Of a stretch of 64,000 nucleotides of DNA, positions 12,001 to 18,300 are shown one piece after another. The notes below the pieces were generated by a model, which made no database searches, was not told the DNA's origin, and saw only the letters and a list, made by a program, of their open reading frames with translations. This stretch comes from Polynucleobacter sp. AP-Capit-er-40B-B4 (GTDB taxonomy: Bacteria; Pseudomonadota; Gammaproteobacteria; Burkholderiales; Burkholderiaceae). The DNA lies in assembly GCF_018882245.1 (NCBI RefSeq), contig NZ_JACVOV010000004.1, forward strand, positions 1 to 64,000. Reading direction: 5' to 3'. The position numbers and the translations under genes were made by a program. How positions within the stretch are numbered: the first letter of the stretch is position 1; every line of letters begins with the position of its first letter.

Positions 12001-12264
12001 TGCTTCAATCTGGTTTTTATCAATAGCAATTGGAGTATCTGTTACTTTTGCAACTGTATTAGGTGTTGCTGTATTGGCTTCTGGTGAAGCTGTAGCTTTA
12101 TCCGTTAGCGCATTCTGAGCATCTTTTGTGGCATCTATTGCGGTAGCAACTGCAGCACCGTCAAAGAGCATTCGTGGCTCAAGGGCAATCAGTCTAGGCT
12201 TACTAGCCGATTTATATTGTTTTTTTGCCTGAATGCTTTTGTTGCCAGTGGTGCGTTTGCTCAT
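1..12264 (-). CDS. Giant surface adhesin / exoprotein, 3' end truncated by window edge: N-terminal LEPRMLFDGAA motif + DUF4347-like domain, ~20 Calx-beta-like modules, two RCC1-like propeller cassettes
   Basis: ATG at 12264 (MSKRTTGNKSIQAKKQYKSASKPRLIALEPRMLFDGAAVATAIDATKDAQ...). I translated many segments in this frame and they stay in one frame to position 1 (12264 = 3 x 4088). DUF4347 hallmarks: DAIHILSHGGPGWISL and DLLLYGCNVTND...GADIAASTDVTGSDGNWVLE. Recurrent module VNEGSPYAVFTVTG...LQYFDGTAW..Y......LLVRVAITND...ETFNL...GTIKDDGTG. Not in the ORF track because it has no stop inside the window. Confidence 0.9.
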   Translation of the reverse strand, partial: MSKRTTGNKSIQAKKQYKSASKPRLIALEPRMLFDGAAVATAIDATKDAQNALTDKATASPEANTATPNTVAKVTDTPIAIDKNQIEAVASLSGLVDGALALAQPAGDRNELIVIDGSLENLQSLLANISRIAPDKALLVLDPTQNEVEQLTSFLQQHNADYDAIHILSHGGPGWISLKDQVLSLDALDQNAALWNSVKTSLNEAGDLLLYGCNVTNDSNGQAEINALATFTGADIAASTDVTGSDGNWVLETTSGAVDAKALVASDWQSDLGVTSVTSITVNEASPYAVFTVVASQGQTMTMALTAGTATGAGTDYGSATASLNLQYSLDGGATWVSYSASFAATLTGTGLTTGLLVRTPINNDVTPENGETFTLSVTPTSGTAVVGTATIKDDGTGTIFTAAGGVDSAAAKNNDITVTSPTLNEGSPYAFFTVKAVQSQNMTLALTGITATDSGTDFGSATTTNLQYSLDGGTTWVSYTGAFNATTTGTGTTAGMLVRTPITNDTVVDNGETFTLTVTPTGGVAVVGTATVNDDGTGALYTGTVTSGAPVVATAPTITNNMVAAASASSLPNDDRPLSVNGFSVTESGAYAVFTVTGGAGQYTKLSLGGTATSGTDYTAAFEFFNATAATPAWQAYTAGNFVLIPITGTLLVRVAITNDVISDNGETITLTATNTGTVATIGTATIMDDGTGLPFNGALTINTFTVNEGSPYAVFTVGGKEGQYVSLVLAAGTATANSDYTNSLEYWNGAAWVAYPAGGYAQIPSDGDATQAESANLLVRVAINNDALLEAVAGETFTLTARSMAATPTTGTGSVGTATIMDDGTGTMFATGVSGVNGVSLATTSSPATAVIDVTSIPNDDRVKVSNVTVNETGLYAAFSVTSPNTQAVFLSTVLGSGTGFASSTDIGAGLEYWDTASAAWVAYTAGSSISMTAGQTLSVRIAIINEVTPVTEGAETFTLQARTLTGAAGGALLGSGTATIVEDGTGSTFATITPIVLNECSSYAVFTIDQVFGKQVTLSLVSTTYVASATTENATIGATDDGANDINNTLQYWNGGVWVNYVDGSTITTPTNTTLLVRVAVYDQEVYEGPEAFTLKVADASGNAIGYGVATIMDNGTGSLFTGDATVTDASAAYALAVTAAEKQAALELWRQATIDKSNAIVAGNQGAFIKADNGAYYVSGANASPTGANQATPLLVNAANGYNYTGTIIDVAVSGRSTDQYLLLTTTGLYVWGAEDIGIPTALTTNTSFQRITTPADFILADVKSMTTSYLGTMFLMKDGTVRSVTTDSQYPSGHPATGDFTKVVDTTGNALTGITNLELSAGSSFKTAAFAYSASSGKFYTWGTTTYLGNGTASTSRTQATEMANPLPVGVSVVQIGASYGTYFVLGSDGKVYVCGLNASGSAGQNNTTALTSWTTMRDTTGAVGTSLTSVQFINAQNSAENNNGGDAIALILKDSTALAVGSGGLRNKLGTTATGNITKPTVVAGSIAGKQVYTIDVGGYFSAAMTYGTSDVVSYSGEPAGSVGTSTTVATFTSTSITGIADAPIATTTLANPTPSQLCDDTGITINNVTVSETSPVVVFVIDIATTQTIKMNLVAGTATAGTDFTATMEYWTGSAWLAYTANAALTVTAGTKLNVRVPIKTDAVVDPNETFFLNIADIEGSVMKTGTATIAEGSGLMFTAGTTVPVTVSSLAVNEGSSYAVFTIAGAATQVITSLTLAAGTVDPATGAGIDYGTASGTGLEYWSGSAWTSYASGSLTIDGTGKLLVRTRIINDSFVDNNETLTLTAVNTASGNAMGTVTIVDDGTGIVFVDASPSAGVPATLAAPTGVVLAANVASLRNDDRILSVSGVTVNEASPYAILSVIGVTGQYVKLSLTDGTATVGVDTSSALQYYDGSAWQTYVTNSYVPIPANSTTLLVRIAITNDLLVEGSETFNLLATNSDGSAATGIATIKDDATGNVFSITNTTGTPDALGSQTDLPISLDDDRVLTVNNLSVNEASTYAVFTLTGKIGQALSSLALVDGSTTPAQGSGIDYGAATGSGLEYWNGTAWTTYTSGTVNLDSSGTLLVRTAIINDATADNGETFTLTAISSSANQTATGTATIKDDASGTLFTSGNPTGNTPATATPVITGMVLAANASTLLNDDRTLSVTSPTVNEGSPYAIFEVTGVTGQYTSLSLASVTATVGTDTGSTLEYYNGTAWVAYTAGSFVQIPNGDFLLVRVEIKNDTGASVGENGETFKLLAQNTNGTFNSIGGIATIMDDGSGSLFSISNISGVADAPGTNGAPATLDRDFGITSVVVNEGSPYAVFSVVGGKSGSNTTYNYDGLFSISITAGTASSLDYGTSFQYWNGSAWAAVYGNMSIASKTLLRVAITNDMLNEGTETFTVNISSGNGATAAGTITIKDDGTGTLFTAGNPANGIPETATIPTPVNGVVASANAASLPDDDRPVTVNSFTVNEGSPYAVFTVTGISGQLVKLATSNGTASSADYGSSLQYFDGSTWQTYNTGDFIQIASAGKLLVRTTIINDTIWDPSETFNLIATTTGNVSATGVATINDDGSGSLFSASNTMGIAETAGTNGLPATLDSDRIQPLTINNIIVNEASPYAVFNLTGTADQVLSSLTLDGGSTNPASSADYGSTLESWNGTAWVAYANGTTKFDSNGKLLVRLAIVNDVLADNGETFTLTVTDPRGAATGTATIKDDGSGALFTSANPTGLTPATAIPPTPVSGVVLAANATNLLNDDRALSINNLTVNEGSPYAVFTVTGVTGQYVKLASAIGTASSADFGSTSLQYFYGTTWQTYTAGSYVQIPAGASGTGTTLLVRTTIANDAFADDGETFTLTATNTGTIAVIGTATIKDDGTGDLFSSANVTGAADAPGTNGAPIARDNDQTLTVNSVSVNEDSPYVVFIVTGVANQPVTNLSLVATTNVSSNATLGTDLSTTLEYNRGAGWVTYSGGTVNAGSNGQLLVRAAIINDDLLENAETFKLVATALGGNTSAGTGTILDNAQGGLFSINNTTGVADAIGSQSDLPVALDNDLVVGVTISNIVVNECSPYATFVVDSGYGLDVKLSLVATTYAAGGPIGNATIGATDSGSNDLNSTLQYWSGSAWVNYTSGSVITIPTTADLLVRVALYDQSTYEGPEAFTLNVTDPNGKLRGSATATIMDDGTGTIYTGDVTPVDASAVFANATTAAEKQAALDAWRQTDFDKSRYIISGFHGAFYKSADGGYYVAGENASATGGNVTIPILVNAANGFNYTGTIIDVAVPSTRYDQFVMLTTDGLYAWGTPGVGLSSSYNASYAFQKIATPTEFVAADVKSMTASYTGVLFLMKDGTVRTVTMASADSGHPSTGDFTKVVDANGAVITGITDIEYFQNTAFAYSASTGQFYTWGARTYLGDGSGVSTRITATLMASPLPAGVKAVQIGMSDVTYFVLGSDGHVYVCGSNPAGAAGQGSIGAVPTWTTMRDTTGAAGTSLGNVQFFSAQNSAIYPSYGTSAINMILKDGSVLAAGADSRSMLGISTASTNYYLLIPTAPAGSIVGQAAFTVETGGHFSSVLLFGCSGVISATGHNPGGAFADGTTTDRTQYVQTQFLGNLAEACVEPITLTNPSLTQLCDDRPLAVNSLTVNEGSPYAVFTVTGAAGQYVKLSTANGTASSSDYGSTLQYFDGTAWQTYVPGSYVQIPNTGTTLLVRVAITNDGFSDNSETFNLLASNTDGTTATGVGTIKDDGTGSLFSTSNTIGTPETPSTNGLPSVLDNDQGVVQSLSVNSLVINEGSPYAVFTVSGAANQAIASLALAATTNPSLNATLGSDTGTALQYWNGSAWVAYTGAAVNLDSSGNLLVRVAITNDASADNNETFNLVATNTGGVAAIGLGTILDDGTGTQFTAANPTGLIPATLTPPTPVNGVVGSTDAVNLPNDDRPLAVNNLVINEGSPYAVFTVTGTTGQYVSLALAATTNPSLNATLGADTATALQYFNGTAWVDYTPGSFVQIPSGSNALLVRVAITNDASADNNETFNLVATNTGGVAAIGLGTILDDGTGTQFTSTNPTGITPATLTPPTPVNGVVGSTDAVNLPND
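32..241. repeat. Near-identical direct repeat copy A (partner 509..718, offset 477 bp)
   Basis: Identical 142-bp core 100..241 vs 577..718, plus identical 35-bp block 32..66 vs 509..543, all at offset 477. Confidence 0.85.
509..718. repeat. Near-identical direct repeat copy B (partner 32..241)
   Basis: As for copy A. Confidence 0.85.
1440..2640 (-). other. RCC1-like beta-propeller cassette (copy 1) inside the giant adhesin
   Basis: Translation: ...YAWGTPGVGLSSSY...FLMKDGTVRTVTMASADSGHPSTGDFTKVVD...YSASTGQFYTWGARTYLGDGSGVSTRITATLMASPLPAGVKAVQIGMSDVTYFVLGSDGHVYVCGSNPAGAAGQGS...; RCC1-like G.(V/F)Y.(W/C)G repeats. Confidence 0.65.
7590..8850 (-). other. RCC1-like beta-propeller cassette (copy 2) inside the giant adhesin
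   Basis: Translation: ...LYVWGAEDIGIP...MFLMKDGTVRSVTTDSQYPSGHPATGDFTKVVD...YSASSGKFYTWGTTTYLGNGTASTSRTQATEMANPLPVGVSVVQIGASYGTYFVLGSDGKVYVCGLNASGSAGQNN...; clear paralogue of copy 1. Confidence 0.65.
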
Positions 12265-12297
12265 TGTCTTTTACTTACGAATTTTTATTGTTACGAT

Positions 12298-13203
12298 TTA
12301 TTTGCTATTAGTACTTTTATTGCCGGTATTGCTTGATGCGCTATTTGCTGTACTTGGTGCGTTGGTGACATCTGGATTACTTGTGGTTTCAGGTGGATTA
12401 ATTACCAACACTCCACTCATACCAGCGCCAATCTCTTTGAACTCACCATCAATCACAGCGGCAACCTTGATGGTTTGACTCACCGGGTCAATCTTGCCGT
12501 TAACGCGAGTAATTTTTGCTGGGTAGGACTTGCCTGTTTCATCCAACTTAATCTCAAATTTGTAACCTGCAGTTAACCAAGGCGACCATTTGGATGGCGC
12601 TACAAACTCCAACTCCAATGCACTGTTATCCAAAATATCGAGGAGTGGCTGTCCTGCTTGAACGTATTGCTGTGCTCTTACTTTTTGCTCAACAATCAAG
12701 CCACTATAGGGAGCCAACACATTGCAGCGTGCCAATACTGATGCGAGCTCATCATTTTCAGCTTTCGCTTTGAGGTACTCTGAATACGAGTTCTCATACT
12801 CAATGCGCCCTACCGAACCTAATGCCAATAATTTTTTATTCGTTTGGTAATTGCGATCAGCAATACTTAAAACTGCTTTGGTTTTTTGATATTGAGCTTG
12901 TTGGGTAGCACAATCAAACACTACCAGTACTTGCCCCACCTTAAATGCTTGACCTTCTTTAAATGGCAGCTCAGATATTTTGGCGCTTAATTCTGAGGCT
13001 ATTGAGTTATAGGTAACCGCTGATAATTGCGCACGGATATCTTGCTTTCCAGCATCCAGCGCAGACTCATCCATGCTGACTTCTTGCGAGGCAGGGGCTA
13101 CTTTGTCGGAGTTCGTAAAGACATGCCATGGTCGCCACTCGATCATCACAATTACAAAAACTACAGCAACCGCTGCGGGCCAAAAACGCTTTACGTTAAT
13201 CAT
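12298..13203 (-). CDS. HlyD/RND-type periplasmic adaptor (membrane fusion protein)
   Basis: 301 aa; N-terminal TM helix; ...ISELPFKEGQAFKVGQVLVVFDCATQQAQYQKTKAVL...ARCNVLAPYSGLIVEQKVRAQQYVQAGQPLLDILD, the lipoyl/biotinyl-like hairpin arrangement. Confidence 0.88.
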   Translation of the reverse strand: MINVKRFWPAAVAVVFVIVMIEWRPWHVFTNSDKVAPASQEVSMDESALDAGKQDIRAQLSAVTYNSIASELSAKISELPFKEGQAFKVGQVLVVFDCATQQAQYQKTKAVLSIADRNYQTNKKLLALGSVGRIEYENSYSEYLKAKAENDELASVLARCNVLAPYSGLIVEQKVRAQQYVQAGQPLLDILDNSALELEFVAPSKWSPWLTAGYKFEIKLDETGKSYPAKITRVNGKIDPVSQTIKVAAVIDGEFKEIGAGMSGVLVINPPETTSNPDVTNAPSTANSASSNTGNKSTNSK

Positions 13204-13244
13204 ATAAACCTATCAAAATCTGGTATTTAATGTTTGCAATGGGA

Positions 13245-15110
13245 TTACTTATTTTTTGCAATCACAGCGGCATCCTGTGAAGAGCTAGACTCACGGCCGG
13301 CCGGAGCTTTTGGATTTGGCGCTGTTGATGGAGATGGTTTCCATGCCTTGAATAAATCCCCCGCTTTTGATGCCACATCACCCAGTGATGCACTATCAGC
13401 AGCAGTAGCAGCGGCAGAGCCTGAAGGTGTCTTCCATGCCTTGAGCATGTTGCCTACAAGTGAATTCACCTCACGAGTTGCAGGACTATCAGCAACGTTG
13501 ACCGCAGGACCTGCTGGTGTAGGTTTGGTTCTTGGAATATTAGAGGTTGCACTAGCTACTGGTGGATCAACCGGAACAGCGGGCAATATTCCAGAGTTCC
13601 ACTCTTTAAATGAGTCTTTTACCTTGGCGGTCATTTCAGTCAAAGTAGTCTCATCTAAGCTATCAAAATGGGGCTCCATTCCGGTAGTAGCCTGCATCTT
13701 GCCGCTTGCAGCAAATAATTGAGACAGCGCCTGATACTTACGTAACTTACTCACAATGTAAGAAGCATCGGCGGCGACTTTTTCTGCTTGGCTTGCAGCG
13801 CCTTCTTTGTACTTGGCTGCAGTCACCTTGGCAATACGACCATCCACAGCGTCGATCTCTGAGGAGCGTGCATACAAACGACTGCTATTACCCAACTGAA
13901 TCTTGGAGAGGTGTACCTGGCTAATAATCGCCATCTGTACCATCATGCGTTTTTGCGCAGCAAGCTCTTGGTTTTGCTCAGCTAAATTAATGGTTGCCGG
14001 AGCGCTTAGCAGATTCCATAAATTAAAGCTAACGTTAGCTGCACCCTCTACCCAATTCTTATTGATGTAGTAGGTGTTATTCGAGGTTTGCGGCCCGATG
14101 TTAAATGTTAGTCCTGGGAACAAACGCAGCATTGATTTGCGCGTTTCCTCTACAGCAATACGGGCGTTATAGATACTCTCTTTAAGGTCTGCATTGGCAA
14201 CGATTGCGCGCACCTCAAACTCTTCTGTCTCGGCATGGTTATAGGCATTTGGTACAACCAAGCTATCTGGGTCTTCCAGCTTCAAATTTGCTTTAGCAGG
14301 CAAATTGATTAATTGATTCAACTCCACTTTGGCGGTAGATAACTCTAGATCAATGGTTTCTAAAATCTTGATGTTATCGAGTAATGCTTTTTGATATTTC
14401 AAAGCATCCAGAGGTGGTTTTAGACCTCCGCTCTCTACCTTATTGGAATTCTTTAAAGCCACATTGGCTTCGGCAATAGTGCTTTCAATATCTTTCTTGA
14501 GTTTTTGGGCGGCGGCGGCACGCAAGTAAGCGGCCTGAATATCTTGCACCAAAACGTGCATCGTTCTTCTGCGACGCTCAGAAGCAACAATAATGCGATC
14601 GGCATTTTGACGCGCATTGAAGTAGCTCACACCAAAATCCAAGAGACTCCAGCTCAGCATTAATCCAGCCTGACCATACTGCTTATCAGAGTTTACGAAT
14701 GGCTCAGCAGATCCAGATGGGTTACCTGAATAAGCACCAGTAGCATTTGTAATGAAATAGTTATTACGATAGTTATATCCAGCAGAAGCCAAAACCTTAG
14801 GCAACATGTCATATTTGGAGACATCATAGGTACCCAGTGCAATTGCTTGCTCTAGTAACTTAGAGCGGTGGTCTAAGTTGTATTTAAGGCCGCGGGCAAC
14901 TGCTTCATTGAAGGTTAATAAATCACCCACTGGCTCAACATCCTTTTGCGCCTTAACTCGGTCTTCTTGCAATAACGCTTGCTGCTCACTAATCGTTAGT
15001 GGCTTTGGCATAAAGCTACAACCAGACATGCCGGCTGTAATCAAGGCCATAGAGACTGCAATAGTTTTTCTTTTGAAATTCTTCATATTGATAACAAGTG
15101 GGTAAATCAT
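13245..15110 (-). CDS. TolC family outer membrane efflux/secretion protein
   Basis: 621 aa; lipoprotein-like N-terminus (ALITAGMSGCSFMP); TolC-like repeats (LTFNEAVARGLKYNLDHRSKLLEQAIALGTYDVSKYDMLPKVLASAGYNYRNN...). Confidence 0.88.
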   Translation of the reverse strand: MIYPLVINMKNFKRKTIAVSMALITAGMSGCSFMPKPLTISEQQALLQEDRVKAQKDVEPVGDLLTFNEAVARGLKYNLDHRSKLLEQAIALGTYDVSKYDMLPKVLASAGYNYRNNYFITNATGAYSGNPSGSAEPFVNSDKQYGQAGLMLSWSLLDFGVSYFNARQNADRIIVASERRRRTMHVLVQDIQAAYLRAAAAQKLKKDIESTIAEANVALKNSNKVESGGLKPPLDALKYQKALLDNIKILETIDLELSTAKVELNQLINLPAKANLKLEDPDSLVVPNAYNHAETEEFEVRAIVANADLKESIYNARIAVEETRKSMLRLFPGLTFNIGPQTSNNTYYINKNWVEGAANVSFNLWNLLSAPATINLAEQNQELAAQKRMMVQMAIISQVHLSKIQLGNSSRLYARSSEIDAVDGRIAKVTAAKYKEGAASQAEKVAADASYIVSKLRKYQALSQLFAASGKMQATTGMEPHFDSLDETTLTEMTAKVKDSFKEWNSGILPAVPVDPPVASATSNIPRTKPTPAGPAVNVADSPATREVNSLVGNMLKAWKTPSGSAAATAADSASLGDVASKAGDLFKAWKPSPSTAPNPKAPAGRESSSSQDAAVIAKNK

Positions 15111-15390
15111 TAAAAAGGTAAGTCTGCGATGGAAATAATTGATAATTCGTCGATTGATACAAGCAACAAAATCAACTACTTTTCATCATTTTTTTGGTAG
15201 AAATTGATGTTAATTTAGGTAAATTTCCATTGGTATCAGGCGATCGGCTGTTTGCCTAAAGGCTAATAACTTTTGCCCTTATGCCTATTGGGATTCGACC
15301 ATTGGGGTGGAAAATAAAAAATAAATAATTGATCGTTTACCAAAAATTCGATGGTGCTTAGTGCAAGGCAATAGATCTAGGTAATAGTGC

Positions 15391-18300
15391 TTATTTGGTA
15401 ACAACCATTACCTTATTACTTAAAACGGAGTTACCCCGGGCAAGTGTCAGCTTCACGGTAATTGGTAGTGTTACCTCTGAAATCTTCGGAATGGCAAAAG
15501 TTCTATTCGCTGCATTAAATCGAATGCCTGCTGGCAAGCTCGACCCATCTTCAAGAGAAGCTTGTAATGTCGATCCATTTGGCAGCATTAATAATTTATG
15601 ACCACTAAAGGATGCAGGTGCTCCAGCAACAGATACGTGCTCGCCAGTCATCTCAATCAATTCTTGGGTAGTTTGATCTGGCACAGGGAACTTCATCGAT
15701 CCAGATGACGGAACTGGCAATGCATGCAGATATTCACCAATGTTGTCGTTATCGCGAACATACAACATCTCACCCTTAATCAAGTGATTTGGCTGTGCTG
15801 GTGTTTCAGCACTTTGCACTATGGTTTGAGTAAATTGCTGGTGCGCAATCAAAACCATATTGTTGAGTTCTTGAGGTGCCTGCGTATTTACTGCTGGTGC
15901 TTCAGTTATCTCAAAAGGAGCATCCACAAACGTCACTATATAGTTCGGGTTATCAGCAGACAAACTCGACTTATATATTCCTAGTGTTGATCCGCTACCT
16001 AATCCAGATAAACCCAGATTATCGCCAGCAGCAACACCAGATTGAGTGTACTTCTGTGTTTGAACTGCTCCATTTGCGGATACAGTTTCCCCAATAGCAG
16101 TTACTGTAGCCAGCGCTTTTGCCACAGGAATAGTGCCGCCACCATTGCCTGTTGCCACAATCGATGGAGTAACGCCATTGCCCCCTGCCGCAACAGCGCC
16201 TGTACCTACTAGGTTTGAGCTAACGACATAATAGTCTCCACCGTTATACCCAGCTAGCGTTGTACCGTTATTAGTAATCGTCTGTGTACCTGCATTTGGA
16301 GAGCCTAGTGTCAAACTAGTAGCACCAGTTACCGTTGTGCCTGCAATCACACCGCTCAGTGCAGTTGTGTTTGGAACATTAGTTAAACCGGAATAAGTCA
16401 TTGCGCTTGGAGTCGCAAGAGCGGTTAGTGGTGCTTTATCAATAACAAGCGAACCGTTGACATAGGTAATGTCATAGTTTGCGATACCAGAACCTGTTGC
16501 ATTAGAAAGTGCATCAACATATATGCCGGCATGAGTACTAGTTGCAGAACCCGATACCCCTGTTAGAGTATCCGTTCCGAAGAGGGTGCCGGTACTGGTA
16601 TAGCCATTGGTATAAGAGGTATTGTTAAATGTAATACCAGTAGTACTATCTCCAGTAATCGTCAAAGGCGCTTTTGCGATTGTTGCAGAGCTCGATAAAT
16701 TGGGTACGGATAGCGTGTAATCAGAATTATTGATTGCTAGGCCAGAAACTGTGGCAGTTTGCGTCCCAGCATTGGGACCATTAAACGTAAACGTTCCAGT
16801 TGCTGAAGTGGATCCTTGGTCAACCGGAAGAAGTCCATTTAAGGCTATCGTACCAGTGGCAGTGGTTGTGCTGTCATAGGGCTTGCCAGCAACTTGCGCA
16901 ACTCCAGTAATTGCTAACGGTGTTATTGCAATTGAACCATTTGTAATGGTGACATTGTAATTACTCAATACGCCTGCACTAGCAACCGCTGACAGAGTAT
17001 CCGTCACAGTTCCATCAGATACATGCGTTGCTTGCGCACTTCCAGCAACTGTAATTCCCTCGCTATTGACTACGCCACTCAATGTATAAGTATTGGTTTG
17101 GGTGTTACCGTTATACGGCGATGTTGTCACTGCACCAACAATACTTAAGGCTGCTTTTGCCACAGGAATAGTGCCGCCACCATTGCCTGTTGCCACAATC
17201 GATGGAGTAACGCCATTGCCCCCTGCCGCAACAGCGCCTGTACCTACTAGGTTTGAGCTAACGACATAATAGTCTCCACCGTTATACCCAGCTAGCGTTG
17301 TACCGTTATTAGTAATCGTCTGTGTACCTGCATTTGGAGAGCCTAGTGTCAAACTAGTAGCACCAGTTACCGTTGTGCCTGCAATCACACCGCTCAGTGC
17401 AGTTGTGTTTGGAACATTAGTTAAACCGGAATAAGTCATTGCGCTTGGAGTCGCAAGAGCGGTTAGTGGTGCTTTGCTGATGACAATACCGCCATTGTTA
17501 TAAGTAATAGAGTAATTGCCTATTCCAACACCAGTTGCACCAGAAAGATTATCTGTATAAGTACCAGCATGAGTTTGCGAAACTAGACCAAGAACGCTGG
17601 TTACGGTGTCATTGCCCAATAATCCAAGTTTTGTGTAGGTGTTTGTACGCAGCGTGTTATCAAATACAAAACTGCCTGTGCCGCCTGAAATCGTTAATGG
17701 TGCCGGCGTAATAACTACTGAGCCACCACCGTTGCCGGTTGAAACAATATTGGGGGTAACTTGATTGGTGCTGGTGTTAGCCAGATTAGAGCTGATGACA
17801 ACGTAGTCTCCTGCATTAGGACCAGATAATGCAGTGCCATTATTGATAATAGTTTCTGTACCAACTGCTGACCCAGATAAAGACAGGCTTGTTGTTCCAC
17901 TCACTACAGTACCACCAATAACGCCAGATAAAACAGTGGTATTTGGTACAGCAGTACCACCAGAATACATAGGAGAATTTGTCGGAGTTGCAATGGCAAC
18001 TAGTTGAGCAGGAGTAATGGTAATTCCGTGAGGAATGTAGGTAATAGCGTAGTTAGTCAAACCAGAGCCTACCGCACTCATTGCAGTGGGAGATCCGTCC
18101 GTGTAAGCCCCTACATGCAACCCTGCTCCCAGCCCCGTAACACTCGTAACGCTATCAGTGCCCTGTAGTTGCGATGCACCGACGGTATAGGTATTGGTAC
18201 GCGTTGTATTGTCAAATGTATAAGTAGCGGTGCCGCCAGTAATTGTGAGCGGCGCTTTGTTCACTGTCAGCGTACTAGGGACAACGGTGACGTTGTAGTT

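Noticed and set aside
13234-13722. 162-aa plus-strand ORF
   Set aside because: Antisense to the well-supported TolC-like CDS; composition artefact.
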